64,000 nt of DNA from Azospirillum lipoferum (GCF_024170005.1 NZ_JALJXJ010000010.1:186001-250000); one strand, 5' to 3'. Shown: positions 15,619 through 27,017, numbered from the stretch's first letter. Notes: a model not told the origin generated them from the letters alone. A program made the numbers and translations.

Positions 15619-17630
15619 CCGGCGCCGATCCAGGCCAGATCTTCCGCGAGGAGGCGGCGGAACTGCTGGTCGACCTCGAAACGGCGCTGCTCCATCTGGA
15701 ACAGCGCCCCACCGACCGCGAGCCGCTCGACACCGCGTTCCGCGCCCTGCATACGATCAAGGGCTCCGGTTCGATGTTCGGGTTCGAGGCCGCAGCGAGC
15801 TTCACCCACCATCTGGAAAGCGCCTTCGACCGGATGCGCAAGGGTGAACTGGCCGCCACGACCGCGATGATCGGCATCGCCCTTGCCGCCAAGGACCATA
15901 TCCGCACCCTGATCGACGACCCGGCTAATGCCGACGCCGAGGCCGGCGACGCGATCCTGGCCCGGCTGGCCGAACAGAGCGGCAGCGCCGCGATGTCCGC
16001 CTCCCTTCGTCAGGAGCATGACGATGCGGAAGGCCGGGCGACCTGGCGGGTCCGTTTCCGGCTCGCTCCCGATGCGCTGGAGCGCGGAACCAACCCGCTG
16101 TTGCTGCTTGACGAACTGCGCGAGCTGGGGGACGCCGGGATCGTCGCCCTGACCGACGACGTTCCGCCGCTGGAGGAGCTGGAGCCGACCCACTGCCACA
16201 TTGCGTGGCAGGTGATCCTCACCACCGCCCACCCGCGTTCGACCATCGAAGACGTGTTCATCTTCGTGATCGACGAGACCGAACTGACCATCGAGCCGGT
16301 GTCGGCATCAGTGCCGGAGCCGGAATCTGCGGTGGTGGCGTCCGAGCCGCCCGCTCCGCCTTCGCGGGAACCGTCCGCCGTGACCGGGCATGTTCCGCCG
16401 AAGGAGCCGGCCGTGCCGAAGGCGGATGCCGCCGCCGAGAAGGGAAAGGCGCATCCGGCGACCAATTCGATCCGCGTGCCGGCAGAGCGGCTCGACGATC
16501 TGATGGATCAGGTCGGCGAGCTGGTGATTGCCCATGCCCGCCTGAAACAGCTGATTTCCGACAGTGTCGATCTTCAGATCAAGTCCGTTACCGAAGAGAT
16601 CGAGCGGCTGTCCAACGGGCTGCGCGACATCACCATGGGGATCCGCATGGTCCCGGTGGAATCGCTGTTCGGCCGGTTCCGCCGGCTGGTTCGCGACCTG
16701 TCGCAGGAACTCGGCAAGGACGTGGTCCTGACGATGTCCGGCGAGGAGACCGAACTGGACAAGACGATGATCGAGCGGCTGAACGACCCGCTCGTCCACA
16801 TCATCCGCAACAGCCTGGACCATGGGCTGGAGCCGGCGGCCGACCGGGTGGCGGCGGGCAAGCCGCCGCAGGGCCGCATCCACCTGTCGGCGCGGCATGC
16901 GGGCACTCGCGTGCTGATGACCATCCGCGACGACGGGCGCGGGCTGGACCGCGACCGCATCCGGGCGAAGGCCGAGGAGCAGGATCTGATCCCGCCCGGC
17001 GCCAAGCTGTCCGATGCCGAGCTGTTCCAGCTGATCTTCCATCCCGGCTTCTCGACGGCGCGGACATTGACCAGCGTGTCGGGACGCGGCATCGGCATGG
17101 ATGTCGTCAAGCGCACGATCGACGGGCTGCGCGGCACCATCGAGGTGTCCAGCACCCCCGGCGGCGGGACCGAGATCACGCTCGGCCTGCCGCTGACGCT
17201 GGCGATCATCGACGGCCTGCTGGTCCGGGTCGGGCAGGGCCGCTACGTCATTCCGCTGTTCGCCGTCGAGGAATGCGTGGAGCTGCCGCCGGACGTCGAG
17301 CGCCGCCACGCCAACCGCAATTTCCTGAACATCCGCGGTGCGCTGGTGCCGTTCCTGCGGCTTCGCGACAGCTTCGGCGTCCGCCATCCCCCTGATCTTT
17401 ATCAGAAGGTCGTCATCATCTCCTCCGGCGACAAGCGGGTCGGGCTGGTGGTGGATCAGGTTCTGGGCGACCACCAGACCGTCATCAAGTCGATGTCGAA
17501 GCTCCACGCCGACGTCGCCAACTTCTCCGGCGCCACCATCCTGGGCGACGGCTCGGTGGCGCTGATCCTGGACATCGCCCAGATCGTCGCCGCCGGACAG
17601 GTCCAGGAGCAGCGGCGCGAAGCCTCGTGA
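15615..17630 (+). CDS. cheA: chemotaxis histidine kinase CheA
   Basis: A 671-residue hybrid-free CheA. Domains in order: HPt (1-110) with phospho-acceptor H46 in LHTIKGSGSMFG; an intermediate domain (about 135-230) that is not the classical E. coli P2; an Ala/Pro/Glu linker to about 280; P3 dimerisation (about 285-340); HATPase with N box IIRNSLDHG near 395, IRDDGRGLD, and GRGIGMDVVK; and a CheW-like P5 domain (about 500-660). It phosphorylates CheY and CheB in response to MCP signals. It overlaps cheY and precedes cheW by 71 bp. Confidence 0.95.
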   Translation: MTGADPGQIFREEAAELLVDLETALLHLEQRPTDREPLDTAFRALHTIKGSGSMFGFEAAASFTHHLESAFDRMRKGELAATTAMIGIALAAKDHIRTLIDDPANADAEAGDAILARLAEQSGSAAMSASLRQEHDDAEGRATWRVRFRLAPDALERGTNPLLLLDELRELGDAGIVALTDDVPPLEELEPTHCHIAWQVILTTAHPRSTIEDVFIFVIDETELTIEPVSASVPEPESAVVASEPPAPPSREPSAVTGHVPPKEPAVPKADAAAEKGKAHPATNSIRVPAERLDDLMDQVGELVIAHARLKQLISDSVDLQIKSVTEEIERLSNGLRDITMGIRMVPVESLFGRFRRLVRDLSQELGKDVVLTMSGEETELDKTMIERLNDPLVHIIRNSLDHGLEPAADRVAAGKPPQGRIHLSARHAGTRVLMTIRDDGRGLDRDRIRAKAEEQDLIPPGAKLSDAELFQLIFHPGFSTARTLTSVSGRGIGMDVVKRTIDGLRGTIEVSSTPGGGTEITLGLPLTLAIIDGLLVRVGQGRYVIPLFAVEECVELPPDVERRHANRNFLNIRGALVPFLRLRDSFGVRHPPDLYQKVVIISSGDKRVGLVVDQVLGDHQTVIKSMSKLHADVANFSGATILGDGSVALILDIAQIVAAGQVQEQRREAS

Positions 17631-17701
17631 CAATCCGCCGGGCAGCGGCCCGGCCGCGCCGCACCGGCATCTCTTCAAGAGCCTGACGTCAGGAGGTCGA
17701 C

Positions 17702-18154
17702 ATGACCGACACCGAGACCCGATCCTTCGAAGCGCTGACCCTGGGGCTGGGTGGCGAGATCTTCGCCATCGACGCCAATTCGGTCCACGAGATCCTGGAC
17801 ATCGTGCCGCAGACCGAGGTTCCGGGCGCGCCGCCGCTGGTCAGCCATCTGATCAACGTGAGGGGCAAGGTGGTGCCGCTCGCCGACCTGCGGATCCGGT
17901 TCGGCATGGAGTGCACGCCGCCGACCATCGATACCCGCATCGTCGTCGTCGAGATCGAGCTGGACGAGGAGCCGACGGTCGTCGGGCTGCTGGCCGACAA
18001 GGTCCATGAGGTGACCAGCATCTCCGGCGCCTCGATCGAGGGTACCCCGGACATCGGCATGCGCTGGAACCCCGAACTGATCAAGGGAATCGGCAAGCGC
18101 GGCGACGACTTCATCGTCATTCCGGACATCGTCCGGATCTTCACGACTCACTGA
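17702..18154 (+). CDS. cheW: chemotaxis coupling protein CheW
   Basis: A 150-residue CheW with the conserved IDANSVHEILD, the VRGKVVPLADLRIRFG core and the LADKVHEVTSI segment. It couples the CheA P5 domain to receptor tips. The gene has a strong AGGAGG ribosome site a few bases upstream of ATG 17702. It lies between cheA and the MCP gene, the first of two cheW genes in the operon. Confidence 0.93.
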   Translation: MTDTETRSFEALTLGLGGEIFAIDANSVHEILDIVPQTEVPGAPPLVSHLINVRGKVVPLADLRIRFGMECTPPTIDTRIVVVEIELDEEPTVVGLLADKVHEVTSISGASIEGTPDIGMRWNPELIKGIGKRGDDFIVIPDIVRIFTTH

Positions 18155-18237
18155 AATCCGGCCAACGGAAACCAGACCGGCCGGCGCCGTCCCATTCATC
18201 GGACACGCCGTACTGGTCCGCGGAGCAAGGAACGACC

Positions 18238-20454
18238 ATGCGCATCTCCATCAAAGCCAAAATCGTCGCGGCCTTCGGCACGGTCATCCTGCTGTCCGCC
18301 GCCACCGCCGGCATCGCCCTGAACGGTCTGTCCGATTTGAACGATAAGATCGAAAGGCTGGTCGATGTCTCGGCCCAGCGGATCAACGTCGCCCGTCAGA
18401 TGCCGACGCTGGTCTATCTGATCCAGCGCGAGGAGAAGAACTTCCTGCTGTCGAGCAGCGAAGAGGACATGGACCGCTTCGACAAGGGGATGCTGACCCG
18501 CCGGGAGGAACTCAAGGGGGTCCTGGAACAGTACCGGCGCGTTGCCGACGCCGAGGGTACCCGCAAGGCGGCGCAGGTCGAAGCCCTGATGACGGAATTC
18601 ACCAATGCCCAGGACAAGGTCCGCTCGATCGGCCGTGTCCATTCCAATGCAAAGGGTGCCGAACTGCTGACCGGTGCCGGCAATGACTCGGTCGCGGCGG
18701 CGCAGGAAGCCCTGCGGCCTTTGCTTGACCGCGTGGAAAATGGCTCCCAGGCGACGGGGGACCAGATCGCCATCGCTCACCTGGTCCGGCGCATGACGAC
18801 GGACTGGGCCAATGCGCGCGTCATCATCAGGAACGCCCTGCTCGTTTCCGACGACGCGGCCACCACGGCGATGCTGAAGCCGTTTCCCGATGTGATGAAG
18901 AGCATCTCCCAGCAGCAGGACAACATCCGTGGGCGCCTGACGTCCGACGAAGACATCCGGACCTTCAACACCTTCATCGACCGCTATCGTGTTTATGAAC
19001 GCATCATCAATGAAGCCGTTGCCCTGTCCGTGAAGAACACCGAAGTCAAGGCGCTGGCGCTCTCCGTCGGCGAGGTGCGCACCGCCGCCTCCAAGCTGGG
19101 CCAGGTGGCCAACGAACTGGTCGCCGATGCCGAGAAGGGCATGGCGGCGGACAAGCAGGCGGCGGAGGCCACCTACGCCCAGATCCGTGCGATCACCATT
19201 GGCGCCGTCGCCCTTGCCCTGCTGATCGCCATCGCCGCCGGCGCCTACATCGCGATTTCCATCGCCCGCGGTCTCGGCAAGGCGGTCGGGTTGGCCGACG
19301 CCGTGGCGGTCGGCGACCTCGGCCAGAAGGTCGAGGTGTCGAGCGACGACGAGATCAAGGATCTGGTGACGGCGCTCAACAGCATGACCGCCAACCTGCG
19401 GGCGACCGCCGATGTGGCCGAGGAGATTTCCCGCGGCAACCTGACCGTCCAGGCCCGTCCGCTGTCCGACAGGGACACGCTGGGCATGGCGCTGGAAACC
19501 ATGCTGGAGAAGCTGCGCGGCGTCGTGACCGATGCGCTGTCCGCTTCCGACAACGTGGCGGCGGGCAGCCAGCAGCTGTCGGCCAGCTCCGAGGAACTGT
19601 CGCAGGGCTCCACCGAACAGGCGTCGGCCGCCGAGGAGGCTTCGGCCTCGATGGAGGAGATGGCCGCCAACATCAAGCAGAACGCCGAGAACGCCACCCA
19701 GACCGAAAAGATCGCCCGCCAGTCGTCCAAGGATGCCCAGGCCTCGGGTGAGGCGGTCAACAAGGCGGTGCAGGCGATGCAGACCATCGCCGAGAAGATC
19801 AGCATCGTGCAGGAGATCGCCCGCCAGACCGATCTGCTGGCGCTGAACGCCGCGGTGGAGGCGGCGCGGGCCGGCGAGCATGGCCGCGGCTTCGCCGTCG
19901 TCGCTTCCGAGGTGCGCAAGCTGGCCGAGCGCAGCCAGGGGGCGGCGGCCGAAATCAGCTCCCTGTCGGCGGAATCGACCAAGATCGCCCAGGAGGCCGG
20001 ACAGATGCTGGCCCGGCTGGTGCCCGACATCCGCAAGACCGCCGAACTGGTCGAGGAGATCAGCGCCGCCTGCCGCGAGCAGGACATCGGCGCCGAGCAG
20101 ATCAACCAGGCGATCCAGCAGCTCGACAAGGTGACGCAGCAGAACTCCAGCGCGTCGGAACAGATGGCGGCGACTTCGGAGGAGCTGTCCTCGATGGCGA
20201 CCCAGCTTCAGGACACGATCTCCTACTTCACGGTGGAGGAGAAGGCCGCCGCCCGCGCCATGACCCGGAGCCCGGCACCCCAGGCGGCTCCCGTACGGCC
20301 GGCGCCCGCTGCCGCCGCCCGCCGCCCCGCCGCGGTCATCCCCCTGTCGCACAAGCCGGCGGCGAAGCTGAACGGCAAGGACCGCGGGGTGAAGATCGCG
20401 CTCGAAGGCGGCAACGGGCCCGACGACATGGATGCCCGCTACACCGCGATGTGA
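18238..20454 (+). CDS. methyl-accepting chemotaxis protein, transmembrane
   Basis: A 738-residue receptor. TM1 spans about residues 9-30, a helical periplasmic sensor follows (with REEKNFLLSS, a hallmark of helical-bundle sensors of the 4HB/HBM kind), TM2 spans about 319-343, then HAMP (about 345-400) and a cytoplasmic signalling hairpin whose tip (ARQTDLLALNAAVEAARAGE) lies near 526-545. The C-terminus is a Pro/Ala-rich tail ending RYTAM, with no NWETF-like CheR tether. It is embedded in the che operon, so it is probably the dedicated receptor of this pathway; the ligand is unknown. Confidence 0.93.
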   Translation: MRISIKAKIVAAFGTVILLSAATAGIALNGLSDLNDKIERLVDVSAQRINVARQMPTLVYLIQREEKNFLLSSSEEDMDRFDKGMLTRREELKGVLEQYRRVADAEGTRKAAQVEALMTEFTNAQDKVRSIGRVHSNAKGAELLTGAGNDSVAAAQEALRPLLDRVENGSQATGDQIAIAHLVRRMTTDWANARVIIRNALLVSDDAATTAMLKPFPDVMKSISQQQDNIRGRLTSDEDIRTFNTFIDRYRVYERIINEAVALSVKNTEVKALALSVGEVRTAASKLGQVANELVADAEKGMAADKQAAEATYAQIRAITIGAVALALLIAIAAGAYIAISIARGLGKAVGLADAVAVGDLGQKVEVSSDDEIKDLVTALNSMTANLRATADVAEEISRGNLTVQARPLSDRDTLGMALETMLEKLRGVVTDALSASDNVAAGSQQLSASSEELSQGSTEQASAAEEASASMEEMAANIKQNAENATQTEKIARQSSKDAQASGEAVNKAVQAMQTIAEKISIVQEIARQTDLLALNAAVEAARAGEHGRGFAVVASEVRKLAERSQGAAAEISSLSAESTKIAQEAGQMLARLVPDIRKTAELVEEISAACREQDIGAEQINQAIQQLDKVTQQNSSASEQMAATSEELSSMATQLQDTISYFTVEEKAAARAMTRSPAPQAAPVRPAPAAAARRPAAVIPLSHKPAAKLNGKDRGVKIALEGGNGPDDMDARYTAM

Positions 20455-20529
20455 TCGCACCGGCAAAGGGCGGCGCATTCGGCGCCGCTCCCTTCAGTGC
20501 CGTCCCGTCCCCCGAACCGGAAGCCGCAG

Positions 20530-21027
20530 ATGACCAGCGCGACCGCGCCCCGCGAACCGGCGCAATATGTGACGATCGGCATCGATCGCGAAGTGTTCGC
20601 CATTGAGGTCGGCATCGTGCGCGAGATCCTCGACCTCCAGCCGATCACCCGCCTGCCGCATGCGCCGCCCTTCCTGGTCGGCATGATCGACGTGCGGGGA
20701 CAAGGGGTGCCCACCGTCGACCTGCGGGTCAAGCTGGGCCTGCCGGCGGTGCCGCCCACCGCCAACACCCGGATCATCGTGCTCGACGTGCCGCAGCAGG
20801 GGCAGGAGGCTTCGCTGACCGTCGGTGTGGTCGCCGACCGGGTTTTCGAAGTCACGTCGCTCGATGGCCAGGATCTGGAAACGCCGCCCCAGGTGGGGGG
20901 GCGCTGGCGGTCCGACTGCATCCAGGCGATCGGCCGTTCCAACGGAACCTTCGTCATCGTCTTCGACATCGCCCGTCTGTTCGCCCAGGACGACGTGGCC
21001 CTGCTGACCGTGGCGGACGCCGCATGA
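20530..21027 (+). CDS. cheW: second CheW-like coupling protein
   Basis: A 165-residue CheW paralogue started at ATG 20530 (MTSATAPREPAQYVTIGI). It keeps the fold signature FAIEVGIVREILDLQPI, IDVRGQGVPTVDLRVKLG and VVADRVFEVTSL. The first arm of the family glycine motif reads RGQGVP rather than RGKVVP. It sits 75 bp after the MCP gene and its stop overlaps the cheR start. Two different CheW proteins may allow different receptor arrays or balance the adapter-like soluble protein at 23076. Confidence 0.9.
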   Translation: MTSATAPREPAQYVTIGIDREVFAIEVGIVREILDLQPITRLPHAPPFLVGMIDVRGQGVPTVDLRVKLGLPAVPPTANTRIIVLDVPQQGQEASLTVGVVADRVFEVTSLDGQDLETPPQVGGRWRSDCIQAIGRSNGTFVIVFDIARLFAQDDVALLTVADAA

Positions 21028-21917
21028 TGATCGATGTCGACGCCCCGCCGCTGGTCGACGCAGCGGCACGGCCGCCAGCCCATGATGGCCTGTCGCAGCG
21101 CGATTTCAGCCGGCTGGCCGCCATCATCGAAAGCCACACCGGCATCCGCATGCCGCCGACCAAGCGGACGATGGTGGAGGGCCGGCTGCGGCGCCGGCTG
21201 CGCATCCTGGGCCTGCCGGACCTGAACGCCTATTGCCGCCATGTGCTGGACGGCGGCGGGCTGGAGAGCGAACTGGTCGACCTGATCGACGCCGTCACCA
21301 CCAACAAGACCGACTTCTTCCGCGAGATCGATCATTTCCGCTACCTGATGGGCACCGCCATTCCGGCACTGTCCCGTCTTCCCCATCATCCCGGCCGCGA
21401 CCGCCCGCTGAAGATCTGGAGCGCCGCCTGCTCGACCGGGGCGGAGCCCTATACGGTGGCCATGCTGCTGCTGGAGCAGGAGCGTGCGGGCATGCCGATC
21501 CGCCATGAGATCATCGCGACCGACATCTGCACCGAGGCGCTGGCGACGGCCAGGATGGGGGTCTATCCCGCCGATATGGCCCGGATGGTGCCCGAACCCT
21601 TCGCCTCCCGCTATCTGATGCGGTCGCGCGATCCGGACGATCTGACGGTCAGGCTGGTGCCGCGGGTCCGCCAGTCCGTCCGCTTCGGCCGGCTCAACGT
21701 GATGGACCCGACCTATCCGGTCCCGACGGACATGGATGTCATCTTCTTCCGCAACATCCTGATCTACTTCGACAAGATGACGCAGAAAAAGGTGCTGGAG
21801 AAGCTGTGCGGCCATCTGCGTCCCGGCGGCTGCCTGTTCATCGGCCACAGCGAGACCATCACCAACATGGACCTGCCGCTGAAACAGGCCGGCTCCGCCA
21901 TCTTCATCCGGAGCTGA
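21024..21917 (+). CDS. cheR: chemotaxis protein methyltransferase CheR
   Basis: A 297-residue SAM-dependent methyltransferase that methylates glutamates of MCPs. It has the helical N-terminal CheR domain (about 20-75; GIRMPPTKRTMVEGRLRRRL) and the catalytic domain with VTTNKTDFFRE, the SAM loop SAACSTGAEPYT and the FRNILIYF motif. The ATG overlaps the cheW stop (ATGA) and an in-frame second ATG follows immediately. CheB starts 3 bp after its stop. Confidence 0.94.
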   Translation: MMIDVDAPPLVDAAARPPAHDGLSQRDFSRLAAIIESHTGIRMPPTKRTMVEGRLRRRLRILGLPDLNAYCRHVLDGGGLESELVDLIDAVTTNKTDFFREIDHFRYLMGTAIPALSRLPHHPGRDRPLKIWSAACSTGAEPYTVAMLLLEQERAGMPIRHEIIATDICTEALATARMGVYPADMARMVPEPFASRYLMRSRDPDDLTVRLVPRVRQSVRFGRLNVMDPTYPVPTDMDVIFFRNILIYFDKMTQKKVLEKLCGHLRPGGCLFIGHSETITNMDLPLKQAGSAIFIRS

Positions 21918-21920
21918 GCG

Positions 21921-23027
21921 ATGGGCCAGAGGATCCGCGTGCTGATCGTCGACGACTCCGCGACCGTCCGCCAGACCCTGACCGACATCCTGTCGTCCGA
22001 TCCGCAGATCGAGGTGATGGGAACCGCGGCCGATCCCTACGCCGCCGTCCGCCGGATCGCGGAGGAGGCGCCGGACGTCATCACCCTGGACGTCGAGATG
22101 CCGCGCATGGACGGCATCACCTTCCTGCGCAAGCTGATGAGCCAGCATCCCATACCGGTGGTGATGTGTTCCTCGCTGGTGGAGGACGGCAGCGAGACCC
22201 TGATGCAGGCGCTCGAAGCCGGGGCCGTCGACGTCATCCTGAAACCGCGGATCGACACCCGCCAGAGCCTGCTCGACGCCCAGGTCCGCATCTGCGACAC
22301 GGTCAAGGCGGCTGCCCGCGCCCGCCCGCGCCCGCGCACCGCCACCGCCATTGCCACCGTCGCCGCAAGGGGGACCGGACGCCCCCGCGTCCCCGAACCG
22401 AAATTGAGCGCCGACGTCATGATGCCGGCACCCGGCAAGGGGGCGATGGCCCGGACCACCGAGCGCGTCGTCTGCATCGGCGCCTCGACCGGCGGCACCG
22501 AAGCCCTGCGCGAGGTGCTGGAGGCGCTGCCTGCCGACAGTCCGGGCATCGTCGTGGTCCAGCATATGCCGGAAAGCTTCACCGCCGCCTTCGCCCGCCG
22601 CCTCGACGGCCTGTGCGAGGTTACGGTGCGCGAGGCGCGCGACGGCGACACCGTGCTGCGCGGACAGGTGCTGATCGCCCCGGGCAACCGCCATATGCTG
22701 CTGCAACGCAGCGGGGCCCGCTATCTGGTGGCGGTGAAGGACGGGCCGCTGGTCTCCCGCCACCGGCCGTCGGTCGACGTGCTGTTCCGCTCGGCGGCGC
22801 ACTGCGCCGGCGGCAATGCGGTCGGTGTCATCATGACTGGCATGGGGGACGACGGCGCCACCGGGATGCGCGAGATGCAGGAAGCCGGTGCCTTCACCCT
22901 GGCCCAGGACGAGGAGAGCTGCGTCGTTTTCGGAATGCCGAAGGAGGCGATCGCCCGGGGCGGGGTCGGGAAAGTGGTCGGCCTGTCCGCGATCGCCCGC
23001 GAGATTCTGCGGCATGACCGATCATGA
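21921..23027 (+). CDS. cheB: chemotaxis response regulator methylesterase CheB
   Basis: A 368-residue protein with an N-terminal receiver (D11, D12, phospho-acceptor D57 in LDVEMPRMDG) and a C-terminal methylesterase domain (about 180-365). The catalytic triad is visible: Ser in GASTGGTEAL, His in VVQHMPESF, Asp in MTGMGDDGA. It removes methyl groups from MCPs and may deamidate glutamines when phosphorylated by CheA. The linker at 125-170 is rich in Ala, Arg and Pro. Confidence 0.95.
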   Translation: MGQRIRVLIVDDSATVRQTLTDILSSDPQIEVMGTAADPYAAVRRIAEEAPDVITLDVEMPRMDGITFLRKLMSQHPIPVVMCSSLVEDGSETLMQALEAGAVDVILKPRIDTRQSLLDAQVRICDTVKAAARARPRPRTATAIATVAARGTGRPRVPEPKLSADVMMPAPGKGAMARTTERVVCIGASTGGTEALREVLEALPADSPGIVVVQHMPESFTAAFARRLDGLCEVTVREARDGDTVLRGQVLIAPGNRHMLLQRSGARYLVAVKDGPLVSRHRPSVDVLFRSAAHCAGGNAVGVIMTGMGDDGATGMREMQEAGAFTLAQDEESCVVFGMPKEAIARGGVGKVVGLSAIAREILRHDRS

Positions 23028-23075
23028 CGACGCTCGCTTTCCTCCCGGCACAATTGACTGCGTAAGGGTTTCGGC

Positions 23076-24911
23076 ATGGACAGCATCCTTGACAGGGCGG
23101 CCTTCGGGGACCTCTCCCGCGCCGGCACCGGGGCTCTGCCATCCGGTCTCGACATCGGGGTGGTCCGGTCGCTGAAGACCGAACTGCACGACGCGTCGGC
23201 GCCGATCGAAGCGGCGTTCCTGGCGGTCGGCGAGACGCTGTCGCAAACGCTGGCCCGGATGGAGGCGATCGGCGAACGGTTCCGCACGCTGTCCGCGCTG
23301 ATCGACAAGGAAGACGGCGCCGATGCGTCCGGCCGGCTGGGCAGGGTCCGCGGGGTGACGGACGGGCTGGTGGCCAACCTCCGGCAAACGCTGGATGACC
23401 TGACCGGCCTGGACGAATCGGGCGCCGAGATGGCGGCCCTGCTCGGCAGCCTGTCCCGGATCATCGGCGAGATCACCGCCCTGGCGATCAACGCGAAGGT
23501 CCAATCGGTTCAGATCCGGTCCGGCAGCGACGATTTCAGCGTCTTCAATCGTGAGATCGATCGGCTCCATCGTCTGGCGGAGGAGGCGACGACACAGGCG
23601 GTCGGCCATCTTGCGGAATTGCGGACCGCCATCTCGACGGCGAGGGATGGGGCCGCCATCTTCCAGCGCGACAACCGGACGCGCCTGGACGATGTCGGAC
23701 GCCGGCTGCAGGGCAGCCTGGACACGCTGACCGCCTGCCGCAACACCGCGCAGCAGGCTGCCCGCCGCTTCGCCGGGCGTGCCGGCGAGATCGGCCAGCG
23801 GATCGCCCGTTGCATCAGCGATCTTCAGGTCGGCGACCTCACCTGCCAGCGGCTGGCCCACATCGGGACGGCGCTGGATGTGCTCGGGCTGCTGGCGGAC
23901 CCGCCCCGGGATCCGCCCAAGGCAGCGGCGTTGCCGCAGGATCTGCGATGGCTCGCGGATCTGGACCGAGATCACCGGACCGATCTGTCGGTGGCGATCT
24001 GCGCGTTGCAGATCCGTCAATATGAGGAGGCGAACGGCGATTTCGGCAGTCAGGTGGCTTCGTTGAAGGCCAATCTGGACGCGCTTGTCCGCGATGCCGA
24101 CGCCATCGCCCGTGAGGCGGCGGAGCTGTTCGGTTCGGGCCGCGGCGATCCCGGTGCTGCCGGGAGCACCGATGGCTCCGTTCTCGCCGATGTTGCGCAG
24201 GACGTCGATCGCGCCCTGGACCTGTTGCATCACTACTGCCGGTCCGACGACGTTCTCAGGGAGCGGGTGGTCGAGGTTTCGCACGGCTTCGATGCCATGG
24301 GCCGTGATGTCCGGGCCATCCGGTCGATCGATACCGACATGCGGCTGATGGGGCTGAATACGACGCTGAAATGCACGCGCCTTGGAACCGAGGGACGCGG
24401 ATTGGGCGTGGTGGCGCAGGAGTTGCGCGCGTGCAGCCGGCGGACCGAAGATGTGTCGAAGGCGATCACCGAGGCCATCCAGACGGCAGCCCGGCGTGCG
24501 AATGCCTTGGACCTGCGGTCGGGGACCGATCAACGGTCGGCCAAGGAACTGGCCGGAGAGATGAGGAGTTCGATGGACTGCCTGAACCGGCTGCATGCCG
24601 ACCAGATGCGGTCCCTGTCCGGCCTGACCGCGGACTGTCTGGAGGTGTCCAGGCTTCTGACCGGCACCATGGATCGCCTTGCGATCGAGCAGCGGTTGGA
24701 GGCCTTCGCCCGCCGCTTTGTCGAGCGGATGGAGGCAAGCGTGACGATCAACCAGAGCCCCGCTCCAGGAGTCGTTGACAACCTGCATCGGTTGTTCGGC
24801 AACCTTTATACCGCGGAACGGGAGCGGAAAACGCACGCGGAATTCGTTGGCGTCCATCACATGGAAGAGACCGGGGACAAGGGCGGCGATACTGACGAAT
24901 TCTTTCTGTGA
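23076..24911 (+). CDS. soluble MCP-like coiled-coil protein closing the che operon
   Basis: A 611-residue, mostly helical protein with no signal peptide and no membrane segment. Near residues 424-470 it carries a degenerate MCP tip: MRLMGLNTTLKCTRLGTEG then GLGVVAQELRACSRRTEDVS, which aligns with the LLALNAAVEAARAGE...GFAVVASEVRKLA pattern of true receptors. An earlier segment (about 135-150, ITALAINAKVQSVQI) echoes the same helix, suggesting two tip-like modules. It starts 48 bp after cheB. It may be a cytoplasmic receptor or an adaptor of the array; no sensory domain is recognisable. Confidence 0.8.
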   Translation: MDSILDRAAFGDLSRAGTGALPSGLDIGVVRSLKTELHDASAPIEAAFLAVGETLSQTLARMEAIGERFRTLSALIDKEDGADASGRLGRVRGVTDGLVANLRQTLDDLTGLDESGAEMAALLGSLSRIIGEITALAINAKVQSVQIRSGSDDFSVFNREIDRLHRLAEEATTQAVGHLAELRTAISTARDGAAIFQRDNRTRLDDVGRRLQGSLDTLTACRNTAQQAARRFAGRAGEIGQRIARCISDLQVGDLTCQRLAHIGTALDVLGLLADPPRDPPKAAALPQDLRWLADLDRDHRTDLSVAICALQIRQYEEANGDFGSQVASLKANLDALVRDADAIAREAAELFGSGRGDPGAAGSTDGSVLADVAQDVDRALDLLHHYCRSDDVLRERVVEVSHGFDAMGRDVRAIRSIDTDMRLMGLNTTLKCTRLGTEGRGLGVVAQELRACSRRTEDVSKAITEAIQTAARRANALDLRSGTDQRSAKELAGEMRSSMDCLNRLHADQMRSLSGLTADCLEVSRLLTGTMDRLAIEQRLEAFARRFVERMEASVTINQSPAPGVVDNLHRLFGNLYTAERERKTHAEFVGVHHMEETGDKGGDTDEFFL

Positions 24912-25068
24912 TGATCGTGGCCCGGCCCGGCGGTTTGAAACGCCCCGGATTTCCTGACGGCTTATTTAAGAGCCTCCATCCCGCATGCCGCACCATCGCC
25001 GGCCACTGGATCATGGTGATGGTGCGCAAGGGACAGGTCACCCCGGCCCGAGACTCGCTCCCTCGGAA

Positions 25069-25092
25069 GCGTTTCCTCAATTGAGGAAACGC
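25069..25092. repeat. 24-bp perfect palindrome between che operon and glmS
   Basis: The 12-base arm GCGTTTCCTCAA is followed directly by its exact reverse complement TTGAGGAAACGC, with no spacer. It lies in the 279-bp gap between the convergent che and glmS transcription units. A loopless symmetric site suggests protein binding, but part of a terminator hairpin is also possible. Confidence 0.6.
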
Positions 25093-25134
25093 CTTTCCGG
25101 GAACGCCGCAGGGCTGAAGCATGCGCAGGCTTTA

Positions 25135-25168
25135 TTGTCCATGTGCGGACATCTTTGTCCGCAGACAA
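25135..25168. terminator. stem-loop downstream of glmS
   Basis: An inverted repeat TGCGGACA (25144-25151) / TGTCCGCA (25156-25163) with a TCTT loop is extended, after a 4-base bulge on one side, by TTGTC/GACAA. It starts 23 bp beyond the glmS stop on the convergent side. No clear T-run follows on either strand, so this is a probable but not classical terminator. Confidence 0.5.
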
Positions 25169-25190
25169 CAATGCCCGCACTCAACACCCC

Positions 25191-27017
<1,827 letters not shown>

